From the NCBI GenBank assembly GCA_910584085.1, contig CAJTZY010000001.1:33259-97258 (forward strand): 64,000 nt of DNA, written 5' to 3'. The position numbers were made by a program, and so were the translations under genes. Positions 7,993-16,265 of this stretch are shown here, piece after piece (the stretch's first letter is position 1; each line of letters begins with the position of its first letter). This stretch comes from an uncultured Bacilli bacterium (GTDB lineage Bacteria > Bacillota_I > Bacilli_A > RF39 > UBA660). The notes beneath the pieces were generated by a model that was not told the DNA's origin, did not search any database, and worked only from the letters and a program-made list of their open reading frames with translations.

Positions 7993-9765
7993 ATGCTAGG
8001 AAAAATAACTGGAATAGAGGGTAATATAGTTTACCTAAAATTAAATATAAATTTAGAAGAAACACCAAGTATTATAGATTTATATGTAATACTTGAAGAT
8101 ACACATAGAAAATTTATAGGAGAAATATCTGATATAAAAAATAATACAGCCTATATTAACCTATTAGGTGAATTTAATAATGACAATTTTATATTTGGCG
8201 TATCGAAGAAACCCTCTTTTTCAGCAAGTGTAAAACTTATATCAAAAGAAAAAATTCCATATATAATAGGAATGCCAAGTTATGATGAAAAAAGAGATTT
8301 ATATATAGGGAAAAGTCCAATATATGAGAATGTGGATATTGGAGTAAATATAAATGAATTTTTTAGTAATCATTTCGCTATATTTGGTTCAACTGGTAGT
8401 GGTAAATCGTGTAGTGTCGCACGTATATTTCAAAATCTATTTGAAAAGAAAAGTTCAATTGCCTATAAAGCAAGTTTATTAATATTTGATGCATATGGAG
8501 AGTATCATTCTGCATTTAAAGATTTAAATACAAAAGTTCCTGAAATAAATTTTAAAGCTTATACAACTAATACCAAAGATGATTCAATCCCTAATATAAA
8601 AGTACCACTTTGGTTGCTTAATGTAGATGATATTGCCTTACTTTTAGAAGCAACCTCAAGAGCCCAACTTCCAATAATAGAGAAAGCTATGAAGCTTGTA
8701 ACTATATTTGCTAAAGAGGAAAGCGAAGTAATAAAAAATAAAAATGATATAATTGCTCGTGCAATACTTGACATACTTGCTAGTGGAAAAGCTCCCGCAC
8801 AAATTAGGGATCAAATTTTCTCGGTACTCAGTCACTATAATACAAAAGACTTAAATCTTGAAACATCAATATACCAACCAGGATATACAAGACCCCTTAA
8901 ACAATGTTTACTTATAGATAATACTGGAAAAATAAGAGAAATGGAGCTTTTAACAACATTTATAAATCAATTTTTAGTTGAAGATGTAGAACTTAGTCTA
9001 CCCGATGGAAGTTTCAAATATACACTTAAAGATCTATATGATGCGTTTGAATTTGCACTTATCTCAGAAGGAATACTAAGTAGTGATAAAATATTCGATG
9101 AATACAATGTTTTAAAAGTTAGACTTAGGAGTCTAGTTAATGGTGATTACGCTAAGTATTTTGATATAGACAAATACCAAACTAGAGATGAATTTATAAA
9201 AGAATTATTAACTATAGAAAATGGTAGAAAAGCACAAGTAATTAATTTTAATATTAATTATGTTGATGATAGATTTGCAAAAACTCTTACAAAAATATAT
9301 TCGAGAATTTTCTTTGAATATTCAAAAAATTTAAAAAGAAGAGCAAGTATACCAATACATATAATATTAGAAGAGGCACATAGATATGTTCAAAATGACT
9401 CTGATATAGATGTAATTGGTTATAATATTTTTGATAGAATCACAAAAGAGGGTAGAAAATACGCAGTTATGCTTGGACTTATCTCACAAAGGCCATCAGA
9501 ACTTTCTACAACTGCACTCTCGCAGTGTAGTAATTTCTTAATATTTAAGATGCTACATCCAACAGATGTAGAGTATATTAAGCAAATGGTGCCTAACATA
9601 ACAGCAGATGTAATAAAGAAAATTAAATTATTACAACCCGGAACCTGTATAGCATTCGGATCAGGATTTAAATTGCCATCATTAATAAAATTAGACATGC
9701 CAAATCCATCCCCTTCAAGTAATAGTTGTGATATAAGTAGTACATGGTTTATAGATAGAAGATAA
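7993..9765 (+). CDS. HerA-family hexameric DNA-translocase ATPase
   Basis: 590 residues. The N-terminal ~100 residues look like the HAS beta-barrel of HerA. Walker A GSTGSGKS begins at residue 132, the Walker B region is HIILEEAHRYV, and the arginine-rich segment ITKEGRKYAVMLGLISQRPSE is typical of HerA/FtsK-class motors. HerA pumps DNA, in archaea with the NurA nuclease and in bacterial defence systems with other nucleases. No nuclease is adjacent here; the next genes are spore-coat genes. It is a stand-alone unit ended by a strong terminator. GTAGGTGATATA precedes the ATG. Confidence 0.88.
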   Translation: MLGKITGIEGNIVYLKLNINLEETPSIIDLYVILEDTHRKFIGEISDIKNNTAYINLLGEFNNDNFIFGVSKKPSFSASVKLISKEKIPYIIGMPSYDEKRDLYIGKSPIYENVDIGVNINEFFSNHFAIFGSTGSGKSCSVARIFQNLFEKKSSIAYKASLLIFDAYGEYHSAFKDLNTKVPEINFKAYTTNTKDDSIPNIKVPLWLLNVDDIALLLEATSRAQLPIIEKAMKLVTIFAKEESEVIKNKNDIIARAILDILASGKAPAQIRDQIFSVLSHYNTKDLNLETSIYQPGYTRPLKQCLLIDNTGKIREMELLTTFINQFLVEDVELSLPDGSFKYTLKDLYDAFEFALISEGILSSDKIFDEYNVLKVRLRSLVNGDYAKYFDIDKYQTRDEFIKELLTIENGRKAQVINFNINYVDDRFAKTLTKIYSRIFFEYSKNLKRRASIPIHIILEEAHRYVQNDSDIDVIGYNIFDRITKEGRKYAVMLGLISQRPSELSTTALSQCSNFLIFKMLHPTDVEYIKQMVPNITADVIKKIKLLQPGTCIAFGSGFKLPSLIKLDMPNPSPSSNSCDISSTWFIDRR

Positions 9766-9783
9766 AAACTTCTATCTTTTTTC
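9754..9783 (+). terminator. Intrinsic terminator after the HerA-like gene
   Basis: GATAGAAG / CTTCTATC stem with an A-rich loop followed by TTTTTT; the stem overlaps the stop codon region. Confidence 0.8.
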
Positions 9784-9828
9784 ATAATTTTAAAAAAAAG
9801 TCATACCTTTTAATGATAGGAGATGTTT

Positions 9829-10656
9829 ATGAAAAATATAATACCATTTAAGAAGGATGTAATCTTTAAAACTAACTTAAGTGAAATAACTAGTATTTCA
9901 CTGGAAAATACTTTATCTCTTGATAAAGATAAAATAACAGGGGACTTTATCGTAAGCGGTGAGTATAAAATAAGCGATACAAGTACTACAGTAGAGCAAT
10001 TTACACTAAATTTACCATTTGAAATAGTCATGGATGAAAGATTTGATACTAAAAAGGCAACTATAGATATAGATGATTTCTACTATGAAATAGTTAATAA
10101 TAACGTGCTTTCTATATCAATAGACGTTTTAATTGATAAGCTGGAAGAAAAACCATTAATAGATCTAGATGATCTAGTAGATGTGGAGCCGGTTAGAGAT
10201 ATAATAGATAGCGAGGAGGATAATATGGAAAGTGAAAATTTTGATATAAGAGAGATTGAGAAAACTAATATTTTAACTGAAGAAAAAGAATTCGAAAATA
10301 AATTAGTAGAAGAGATAGTAGAGGAAAAGGAGGAAATAAGAGATATAGGGGAAGAAAGGGAGGAAACAAAAGATACAGTAGAAGAAAAACAGGACGTTAT
10401 TAGAAAAAATGATTTTGAAAAGGAAATAGTGGAAGAGAAAATAAACTCTTTATTTAATCAATTTTCTAGTGACAGTGAGGTATATGTTACTTATAATGTA
10501 TTTATATTAAGAGATGGAGATAATCTTGATAGTATAATGGAAAAATACGGGGTAACAGAAGAAACATTAAAAAAATATAATGATTTATCTAATTTAAAAA
10601 TAGGTGATAAGTTAATTATTCCATCTCCTCAAACTGATTCATATGAAAGAAATTAG
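9829..10656 (+). CDS. spoVID: SpoVID-like spore coat assembly protein with C-terminal LysM domain
   Basis: About 275 residues. The N-terminal ~120 residues form a beta-rich domain matching the start of SpoVID. A long acidic, glutamate-rich low-complexity middle follows (about 125-215). A C-terminal LysM domain contains YNVFILRDGDNLDSIMEKYG and IGDKLIIP. SpoVID encases the forespore and directs coat assembly, and its LysM binds lipid II or peptidoglycan. I prefer ATG 9829 because GGAGATG is its ribosome site; an ATG six bases upstream lies inside it. The next gene overlaps by 14 bp and is ysxE-like, the same order as in Bacillus, which supports the call. Confidence 0.8.
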   Translation: MKNIIPFKKDVIFKTNLSEITSISLENTLSLDKDKITGDFIVSGEYKISDTSTTVEQFTLNLPFEIVMDERFDTKKATIDIDDFYYEIVNNNVLSISIDVLIDKLEEKPLIDLDDLVDVEPVRDIIDSEEDNMESENFDIREIEKTNILTEEKEFENKLVEEIVEEKEEIRDIGEEREETKDTVEEKQDVIRKNDFEKEIVEEKINSLFNQFSSDSEVYVTYNVFILRDGDNLDSIMEKYGVTEETLKKYNDLSNLKIGDKLIIPSPQTDSYERN

Positions 10657-11530
10657 TGAATTATTAAAAAGTCATGATATAAGAGCTTTAGGATATAAAA
10701 AAGAGGGCAATGTAGTAATAGCAGACACTAATATAGGGAAAGTAGCAATAAAAAAAAATAAAAATAAAGATTTTATTTTTGACTATTTAAATACTAGAAA
10801 TTTTAATTACTATCCAGATATATTAAGTGAAGATGATTATATAGTTTCTAAATATGTAGAGGATATTGATATACCAAAAGAACAAAAAATAATAGACTTA
10901 GTTGATTTAGTTTCACTTATGCATAGTAAAACTACACATTATAAAAAAACAAGTGAAGATGAATATAAAAAAATATATGAAGATTTATCCAATAACTATG
11001 AATATCTATATGAATACTATAATGATTTAATAACACTTATAGATGAGAAAGTTTTTATGAGCCCAAGTGAATATTTACTTGCAAGAAATATTAGTTATAT
11101 ATTTAAATCCATTGAAATAGGTAAAGGATATATTGATAATTGGTTAGAAGAAATTAATGGACTTGATAAAATGAGAGTATCTATTGTACATAATAATCTG
11201 GATTTATCACACTATATTAAAAATAGTAGAGACTTTTTAGTAAGCTGGGATAAATCTAAAGTAGACATTCCTATATTTGACTTATACAATTTATATAATC
11301 ATCATTTTATGGATTTTGATTTTTATGAATTACTTAAAAGATATGAAAGTGTTTATCCTTTAAAAAAATATGAAATAGAACTATTATTTATATTAATAAC
11401 TATGCCTAGTAAAATAGAGTTTGATGATACAGAATATAATATGTGTATAAAAATAGGTAATGAAATAGATAGACTTAGTAAAAGTAATTCATTAATAGAA
11501 GAATATAAAAAGTCAATTGTGAAAAATTGA
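10643..11530 (+). CDS. ysxE: YsxE/CotS-family kinase-like spore protein
   Basis: 295 residues with the outline of a CotS/YsxE aminoglycoside-phosphotransferase-like fold. A possible ATP-binding lysine lies in VAIKKNK near residue 37, a catalytic-loop-like stretch IVHNNLDLSHYI is near 180-191, and SWDKSK follows where DFD is usual. The degenerate motifs suggest weak or no kinase activity, as is common in this family. The 14-bp overlap with the spoVID-like gene shows translational coupling. Proteins of this group sit in the coat or in the mother cell; the exact role is unclear. Confidence 0.7.
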   Translation: MKEISELLKSHDIRALGYKKEGNVVIADTNIGKVAIKKNKNKDFIFDYLNTRNFNYYPDILSEDDYIVSKYVEDIDIPKEQKIIDLVDLVSLMHSKTTHYKKTSEDEYKKIYEDLSNNYEYLYEYYNDLITLIDEKVFMSPSEYLLARNISYIFKSIEIGKGYIDNWLEEINGLDKMRVSIVHNNLDLSHYIKNSRDFLVSWDKSKVDIPIFDLYNLYNHHFMDFDFYELLKRYESVYPLKKYEIELLFILITMPSKIEFDDTEYNMCIKIGNEIDRLSKSNSLIEEYKKSIVKN

Positions 11531-11540
11531 CTTTTTACCA
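11508..11540. terminator. Bidirectional terminator between ysxE-like gene and small membrane gene
   Basis: AAAAAGTCAATT / AATTGACTTTTT form a 12-bp stem with A-runs and T-runs on both sides, so it can stop transcription from either direction. Confidence 0.8.
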
Positions 11541-11708
11541 TAAAATTCTAAAAAATGAAAAAAATATACAAATCATAAAAATAAATATTAAAAAGAAATT
11601 AAACCTAGTAAATATAAATAAAGTTAAAATAAGTTGATAAAATAAAAGTAAACTAAAACCAATTAATAATATCCACCATAAACCTCTTCCACGACACCAT
11701 CTTCTCAT
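11535..11708 (-). CDS. Small membrane protein, 57 residues
   Basis: The frame begins MRRWCRGRGLWWILL and then has about 40 hydrophobic residues rich in Phe, Ile and Leu, enough for two membrane helices. The positive N-terminus points to the cytoplasm. AGGTGATTAT precedes the ATG with the spacing used throughout this window. It ends inside the bidirectional terminator. No family recognised; small proteins with an RGRG-type start also occur among spore-former membrane proteins. Confidence 0.55.
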   Translation of the reverse strand: MRRWCRGRGLWWILLIGFSLLLFYQLILTLFIFTRFNFFLIFIFMICIFFSFFRILW

Positions 11709-11757
11709 ATAATCACCTAATACAGTTTATTAATATATCTAATTTTGTTAAATTATA

Positions 11758-12243
11758 TTAGACTAGGGTTTCAATATTTTTAGCTTTTTCACTTATTATA
11801 ATAGAATTACTATCTACAGATTTTATAATATTACTAATCTTCTTTGTTTCTTTTCTTTTTATGAATATAATTAAGATAGAATCTTTATTACCTTTTTCTT
11901 CAATAGTAGTTATTTTATATTCATTTAAACTTTTCTTTATAGATAACTCATGTTTTTTATTTACTATACACATAAGTATATTTGAACCAAGTGCAATTTT
12001 TTCCTCTATAACACTTCCTAAATATGAGCCTACCATAGATCCCAAGCAAAAGAAAACTATTTTAAATATATTTTTATTTATATCGACAATTACAATTCCA
12101 GTTACAAATATCCATACAAGTGCGACCATTCCTTGAAGTATCGCACCTATTTTTTTCTTACCATTTGCAACTACTATAAGTCTTAAAGTTGCTAGAGCAT
12201 TTTCCATTATTTTAGAAAAAAATATAGCCATATATATAATCAT
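11758..12243 (-). CDS. UPF0316/YebE-like membrane protein (DUF5698 + DUF2179)
   Basis: About 161 residues. Three hydrophobic helices make up residues 1-75 (MIIYMAIFFSKI, GMVALVWIFVTGIVIV, IVFFCLGSMVGSYLG). EEKIALGSN and a C-terminal soluble domain with ESKK-type beta strands follow, as in the UPF0316 family. The function of the family is unknown. I use ATG 12243 because GAGGGA lies at correct spacing before it; an ATG 16 codons upstream has no ribosome site. Confidence 0.75.
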   Translation of the reverse strand: MIIYMAIFFSKIMENALATLRLIVVANGKKKIGAILQGMVALVWIFVTGIVIVDINKNIFKIVFFCLGSMVGSYLGSVIEEKIALGSNILMCIVNKKHELSIKKSLNEYKITTIEEKGNKDSILIIFIKRKETKKISNIIKSVDSNSIIISEKAKNIETLV

Positions 12244-12356
12244 ATAAAATCCCTCAATATTATTTTCCCTTTTATAATAGATATTATACAATTTTTATAA
12301 ATCCCTTTTATTTTATAATTTATAATAGTATAATAATCATGAAAGGATGGAAAAAA

Positions 12357-12959
12357 ATGAGTAAAAATATATTTAAAATACTGTTAAGCCTACCAATTAT
12401 TTTAATAACACTATACTATATTCCTTTTTTAGGTATATGTTTGATTTTAACTAGATTATGTGTAGGTAATACGATTTTTAGTCGTAAAAGTAGTAAAAAT
12501 TCATCTTCAATGTTATTTACATTAAATTTATTTAGTATTGGAATATTAATTATAATTCCAAAATTAATTAATTCCTTATTTAAATTACTAAAATTAGATG
12601 AGGATTTAACTAAATATTTAAATGATTTAGTAAGTTCAGATATTTATGAAAAATTATTTAAATATGGTAAATTCTTAATAACTATAGGATTAATATTTTA
12701 TATAATTTCATTCCTATTTAAAAAGTTTTCTAATAAAGTAGAAAATAAAATAAGTAGTGATATGAAAGATTACTTTAATAAAATAAATAAGGAGAATATA
12801 AATAAACCCGAAAATAATATACAAGAAAAATATGAAAATTATTTAAAAGAAAAAAATAATAAAAAAGATACAAATATAAAAATTTGTCCATATTGCAGAA
12901 CAAAAATTAATAAAGATAAGATTTGTCCAAATTGTGGAGCTTTAATAGATAAAAAATAA
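12357..12959 (+). CDS. Membrane protein with C-terminal zinc ribbon
   Basis: 200 residues. Three hydrophobic segments (about 6-30, 45-70 and 105-125) are followed by a charged linker and a C-terminal double-CxxC zinc ribbon, CPYCRTKINKDKICPNCG. Such zinc-ribbon membrane proteins are common in Firmicutes with unknown roles. GAAAGGATGG is the ribosome site for ATG 12357; an earlier ATG at 12339 lies at the probable transcription start, because TATAAT sits directly before it. Confidence 0.75.
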   Translation: MSKNIFKILLSLPIILITLYYIPFLGICLILTRLCVGNTIFSRKSSKNSSSMLFTLNLFSIGILIIIPKLINSLFKLLKLDEDLTKYLNDLVSSDIYEKLFKYGKFLITIGLIFYIISFLFKKFSNKVENKISSDMKDYFNKINKENINKPENNIQEKYENYLKEKNNKKDTNIKICPYCRTKINKDKICPNCGALIDKK

Positions 12960-13034
12960 ATTTTAATTGCTTAGATTCTAGAGGCTTTTTGTTCTAAAAA
13001 AAAAATATTTTACATACACTTTATTGGTGATAAT

Positions 13035-13814
13035 ATGGATATAAAAGTAGGCGATTATGTAACTAGAATATCTCATAAACATGATATGATTTTTAGAGTG
13101 ATTAGTATTGAAGAAGATATATGTTATTTAAAGGGAGCAAATGTTAGACTTTATGCAGATAGTGATATAGAAGATTTAGTTAAAACTGATTTTAAAGAAA
13201 GTGATGATAAAGAAGTAGTTGAAAGAATTAAAGATTCTACTAACTTAGATAGAGATGATTACTTTTATTTGCCAGGTAAAATTCTGCACATAGATGGGGA
13301 TAGTGAATATTTAGATAGATGTTTAAAATATTATAATAATGTTAATTTAATGGCTATGGGAATATGTGAAGATGAGGTAGATGTTCCAAGAAACATTAGA
13401 AACTATTTAGAGGAGTATAACCCTAATATATTAGTAATAACAGGACATGATGCATATTACAAAAAAAAGGGTGGTATAAATGACCTTAATAGTTATAAAA
13501 ATAGTATTAATTTTGTTAATGCCGTTAAAGAGGCAAGAAAATTTGAAAAAAGCCATGATAAATTAATTATAATAGCGGGTGCATGTCAATCAGATTATGA
13601 GGAATTAATTAGAGCGGGTGCTAATTTTGCATCTAGTCCAAAGAGAATAAATATACACGCACTAGATCCAGCAATAATTGCAAGTCGAATGAGCTTATCA
13701 GATATTAATAAGGATATAGATTTAAAAAATATAATTGCAAGTACTAAATATGGAAAAGAAGGGATAGGTGGTATTATTACTAAAGGTACTATGTATATGG
13801 GGTATCCAAGATGA
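13035..13814 (+). CDS. yabG: YabG sporulation-specific protease
   Basis: 259 residues, slightly shorter than the Bacillus protein. It starts with an SH3-like MDIKVGDYVTRISHKHDMIF and contains LVITGHDAYY and IIAGACQSDYEELI, conserved regions of the YabG (peptidase U57) family. YabG processes spore-coat proteins such as SpoIVA, SafA and YeeK and acts in the mother cell. It overlaps the veg start by four bases (ATGA), and this gene order is conserved in Bacillus. GGTGATA precedes the ATG. Confidence 0.9.
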   Translation: MDIKVGDYVTRISHKHDMIFRVISIEEDICYLKGANVRLYADSDIEDLVKTDFKESDDKEVVERIKDSTNLDRDDYFYLPGKILHIDGDSEYLDRCLKYYNNVNLMAMGICEDEVDVPRNIRNYLEEYNPNILVITGHDAYYKKKGGINDLNSYKNSINFVNAVKEARKFEKSHDKLIIIAGACQSDYEELIRAGANFASSPKRINIHALDPAIIASRMSLSDINKDIDLKNIIASTKYGKEGIGGIITKGTMYMGYPR

Positions 13815-14020
13815 CAATATCAAGTGTAAAAAAAGATCTTTTGGATCACTTAGGAGATGTTGTACGTCTTAAATATAGTTTAGGTAGAAATAAATATGAA
13901 GAATATGAAGCTAAAATAAAAGAATTATATGATTATATATTTTTAGTTGATACAGATTTAGGTACTAAATCATTTACGTATATTGACGTAATAACAAAGG
14001 TAATAAAAATTGACTATTAG
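13811..14020 (+). CDS. veg: Veg protein
   Basis: 69 residues with the conserved Veg pattern VKKDLLDHLGDVVRLKYSLGRNK and a beta-barrel-like remainder. In B. subtilis Veg is an abundant vegetative protein linked to biofilm gene control and spore outgrowth. It is slightly shorter than the usual ~86 residues. The ATG overlaps the yabG stop, so it is translationally coupled. The -35 box of the tmRNA promoter lies inside its last codons. Confidence 0.88.
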   Translation: MTISSVKKDLLDHLGDVVRLKYSLGRNKYEEYEAKIKELYDYIFLVDTDLGTKSFTYIDVITKVIKIDY

Positions 14021-14038
14021 GTAGTGTTGTGATATAAT
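14010..14038 (+). promoter_or_regulatory. Promoter of the tmRNA gene
   Basis: TTGACT (14010-14015) and TATAAT (14033-14038) are separated by 17 bp, and transcription would begin about 10 bp later at the GGGGCCG 5' end of the tmRNA. Confidence 0.85.
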
Positions 14039-14047
14039 TCTTTTTAC

Positions 14048-14387
14048 GGGGCCGTCTAGTTTCGACGGATATATTTGAGAAGAGACTGCAAGTCGTAATG
14101 TAATACGTTAAAACAAAATTAAAAATAACTGGAAACAGAAATCAATTAGCTTTCGCTTAATATAAGAAGGCTGCTCTAGTAAATCTTTTCCTGCGAGATT
14201 TATATAGGGCTCGACTTAGTAGGATATATTATTACGATGTCTATAAGTAATAATGAATTATATAGGCTTACTCTTAAATTGTTTGTTGATTAACTTATTT
14301 AAGAGAAAACTTAATAATCAACTAAACTTGTAGATGTCGCTTTGTTAGTATATTCGGACAGGAGTGCGATTCTCCTCGGCTCCACCA
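14048..14387 (+). ncRNA. ssrA: Transfer-messenger RNA
   Basis: The 5' end GGGGCCGTCTAGTTTCGACG and the 3' end with TTCGGACAGGAGTGCGATTCTC and GGCTCCACCA form the tRNA-like half; the CCA is encoded. The tag frame runs from a GTT resume codon at about 14107 to TAA at 14158-14160 and would add VKTKLKITGNRNQLAFA. The LAFA ending, instead of LALAA, resembles Mollicutes tags, and the tag is unusually basic. tmRNA rescues stalled ribosomes together with SmpB and marks the product for proteolysis. The resume codon was assigned by eye. Confidence 0.95.
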
Positions 14388-14492
14388 ATTAAGTATAAAA
14401 CAAACAAAAAGTTTGTTCTAATATGTAAAAAAATATGAGTTATCAAACTTATATTTTTTCTCTATGATAAGTATTGCTGTTAAATTTAGGAA

Positions 14493-15038
14493 GTGTCAAA
14501 TATATTCTTGAAAGTACCCTCAATTGATGAATTACATTATAGACAAGAATGGATGAAAGATCCTAAGACAATGTCTTACAATTCAGGATTTGATTTGGAA
14601 TTAAGGGGTTATAATAAAAATACAGGTACCATTACTAAAACTAAGGAAGAAATGATAAAATGGTATGATAATTGGGTTAATAAAGAACCTGATAAATACT
14701 TTGCTTATATATATGATGAGATATTAGAAGAACCTATTGGTGAAGTCTATTATTATTTAGATAATGGAATCCATAGTATGGGAATTGTTATTCAAGATAA
14801 ATATCGTGGTAAGGGTTATTCATATAAAGCCTTATTAGAATTAGAAAAAATTGCTTTTGAAAAGTATGAAATTAGTGAATTATCTGATATTATTCCACTT
14901 GATAGAATTGGAGCAATTAAATCATTTAAAAAAGCAGGATTTATTCATACAAATTTGGAACAAAAAGAATTAGTATTTGGTAAAGAAAGTATTGCTAAAC
15001 AATTACTTATCACAAGGGAGATGTATCTTAACAGATAA
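14493..15038 (+). CDS. RimJ/RimL-like GNAT acetyltransferase
   Basis: About 181 residues. The acetyl-CoA motif is MGIVIQDKYRGKGYSYKALL (about 97-116), followed by IIPLDRIGAIKSFKKAGFIH, the usual GNAT C-terminal motif. The substrate could be a protein N-terminus or a small amine. The start is uncertain: GTG 14493 overlaps the ribosome site TTAGGAAGTG, so the TTG at 14508, five codons later, may be the true start. A hairpin-like TATCATAGAG/TTATATC stretch lies upstream. Confidence 0.8.
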   Translation: MSNIFLKVPSIDELHYRQEWMKDPKTMSYNSGFDLELRGYNKNTGTITKTKEEMIKWYDNWVNKEPDKYFAYIYDEILEEPIGEVYYYLDNGIHSMGIVIQDKYRGKGYSYKALLELEKIAFEKYEISELSDIIPLDRIGAIKSFKKAGFIHTNLEQKELVFGKESIAKQLLITREMYLNR

Positions 15039-15342
15039 AGTGATATAAAGGTTATATTTATAATTTTATAATTAAAACAAATCCGCCACTAAATACAAAA
15101 TATTTTGTTTTTGACTTTGTCAAGTCCACCATTAGGTAAAATCGTCACACCATTGCGACTTAATCATTAAATCAGTCTAAAATACGATTGATTTTTTCTT
15201 TTTCTGTTAGTAATTGTATTAGCAAGCAACGTGGTATAATTCCCACCAGATTTCTATTATTATTTTTCAATTTCGGAATGACTTGCATAGGTAATTTTGG
15301 TATAATATTTATAGTTAAAACTTAATGAAATGAGGTGTCATT
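15039..15342. other. Gene-poor 304-bp gap
   Basis: No firm gene. On the minus strand a 38-codon frame (15172-15288, ending LLTEKEKINRILD) looks protein-like but has no ribosome site and may be the tail of a lost gene. Two TATAAT boxes (near 15233 and 15301) face the downstream gene. Confidence 0.35.
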
Positions 15343-16248
15343 GTGACTATTGAAAATATACAAAACGTATTGTTAAAATGTTACTCAAAAGATTTATGTT
15401 ATCCTAAAGTTCAAAATAATTGGAGTGAGTTTAATAAATGCTTTGGCATGTGTGCAATAACATCTTTAATCATTAATGATTATTTAGGTGGAGATATTTG
15501 TAAAATTTATGTGGATGAAATTAGTCATTATTTTAATTTAATCGATGAAAAGATTATAGATTTAACATCAAGTCAGTTTAATCATAAAATAGATTATAAA
15601 TACTATCAAATTATAGATAGGCAAAAAATATTAAATGATGATACAAAACATAGATATGAAACATTAAAAATGAGATTAATTAAAAAATTATTAGAACAAG
15701 TAGATGAAAAAGTATATTCGTGTAATTCTTGTAATAAATTGGTTGATAAATTTCCTAATGATGCAACGGTATTTATTGGAAAAGATCAGACAATAGTTTT
15801 AGTTGGAGAAGCTCCTGCTAATAATGGATGGAGAAAAAGTCATAAATTATGGTGTGATATAAATAGCAAAGTGTTACCTAGTGGAGTTGTATTACAAAAA
15901 TTATTTTGTATTATTGATAGAGATATTTTTGAAACTACTTTTTTAGAATCAGTTAAATGTTATCCACTTGATAGAAAAAATCTAAAAACTTGTTCTAGTA
16001 ATTGTAAAAATATTATGCTAGAACAACTAAGAATATTAAATCCTAAATTAATTATTACCTTAGGAGAATTCCCAACAAGAAATTTACTTAATTTTAAGTT
16101 TAATAAATTCTCTGATGTAGTTGGTAACATATATGAAGTCAATAACTATAAGATATTACCTATATATCATCCTAGTCCAATATCTCCTAAAAGTTATAAA
16201 GGTAACGTTCCAATTTTTGAAAAGTTAAAACTAACAGATATTCTTTAA
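15343..16248 (+). CDS. YunG-like domain fused to uracil-DNA glycosylase-superfamily domain
   Basis: 301 residues. Residues 1-95 match YunG-like proteins (GMCAITSLIINDYLGG, then SHYFNLIDEKIIDLTSSQF). A CxxC pair (YSCNSCNKL, near 125) and a UDG-superfamily domain follow, with LVGEAPANNGW (motif 1), LNPKLIITLGE and the C-terminal motif PIYHPSPISPKS. UDGs remove uracil or other deaminated bases from DNA. The role of YunG is unknown; a fusion suggests a joint step. GTG start with GAGGTG before it. It is probably co-transcribed with the RhuM gene 12-18 bp downstream. Confidence 0.75.
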   Translation: MTIENIQNVLLKCYSKDLCYPKVQNNWSEFNKCFGMCAITSLIINDYLGGDICKIYVDEISHYFNLIDEKIIDLTSSQFNHKIDYKYYQIIDRQKILNDDTKHRYETLKMRLIKKLLEQVDEKVYSCNSCNKLVDKFPNDATVFIGKDQTIVLVGEAPANNGWRKSHKLWCDINSKVLPSGVVLQKLFCIIDRDIFETTFLESVKCYPLDRKNLKTCSSNCKNIMLEQLRILNPKLIITLGEFPTRNLLNFKFNKFSDVVGNIYEVNNYKILPIYHPSPISPKSYKGNVPIFEKLKLTDIL

Positions 16249-16265
16249 AAGGAGGCAATTTGAAG

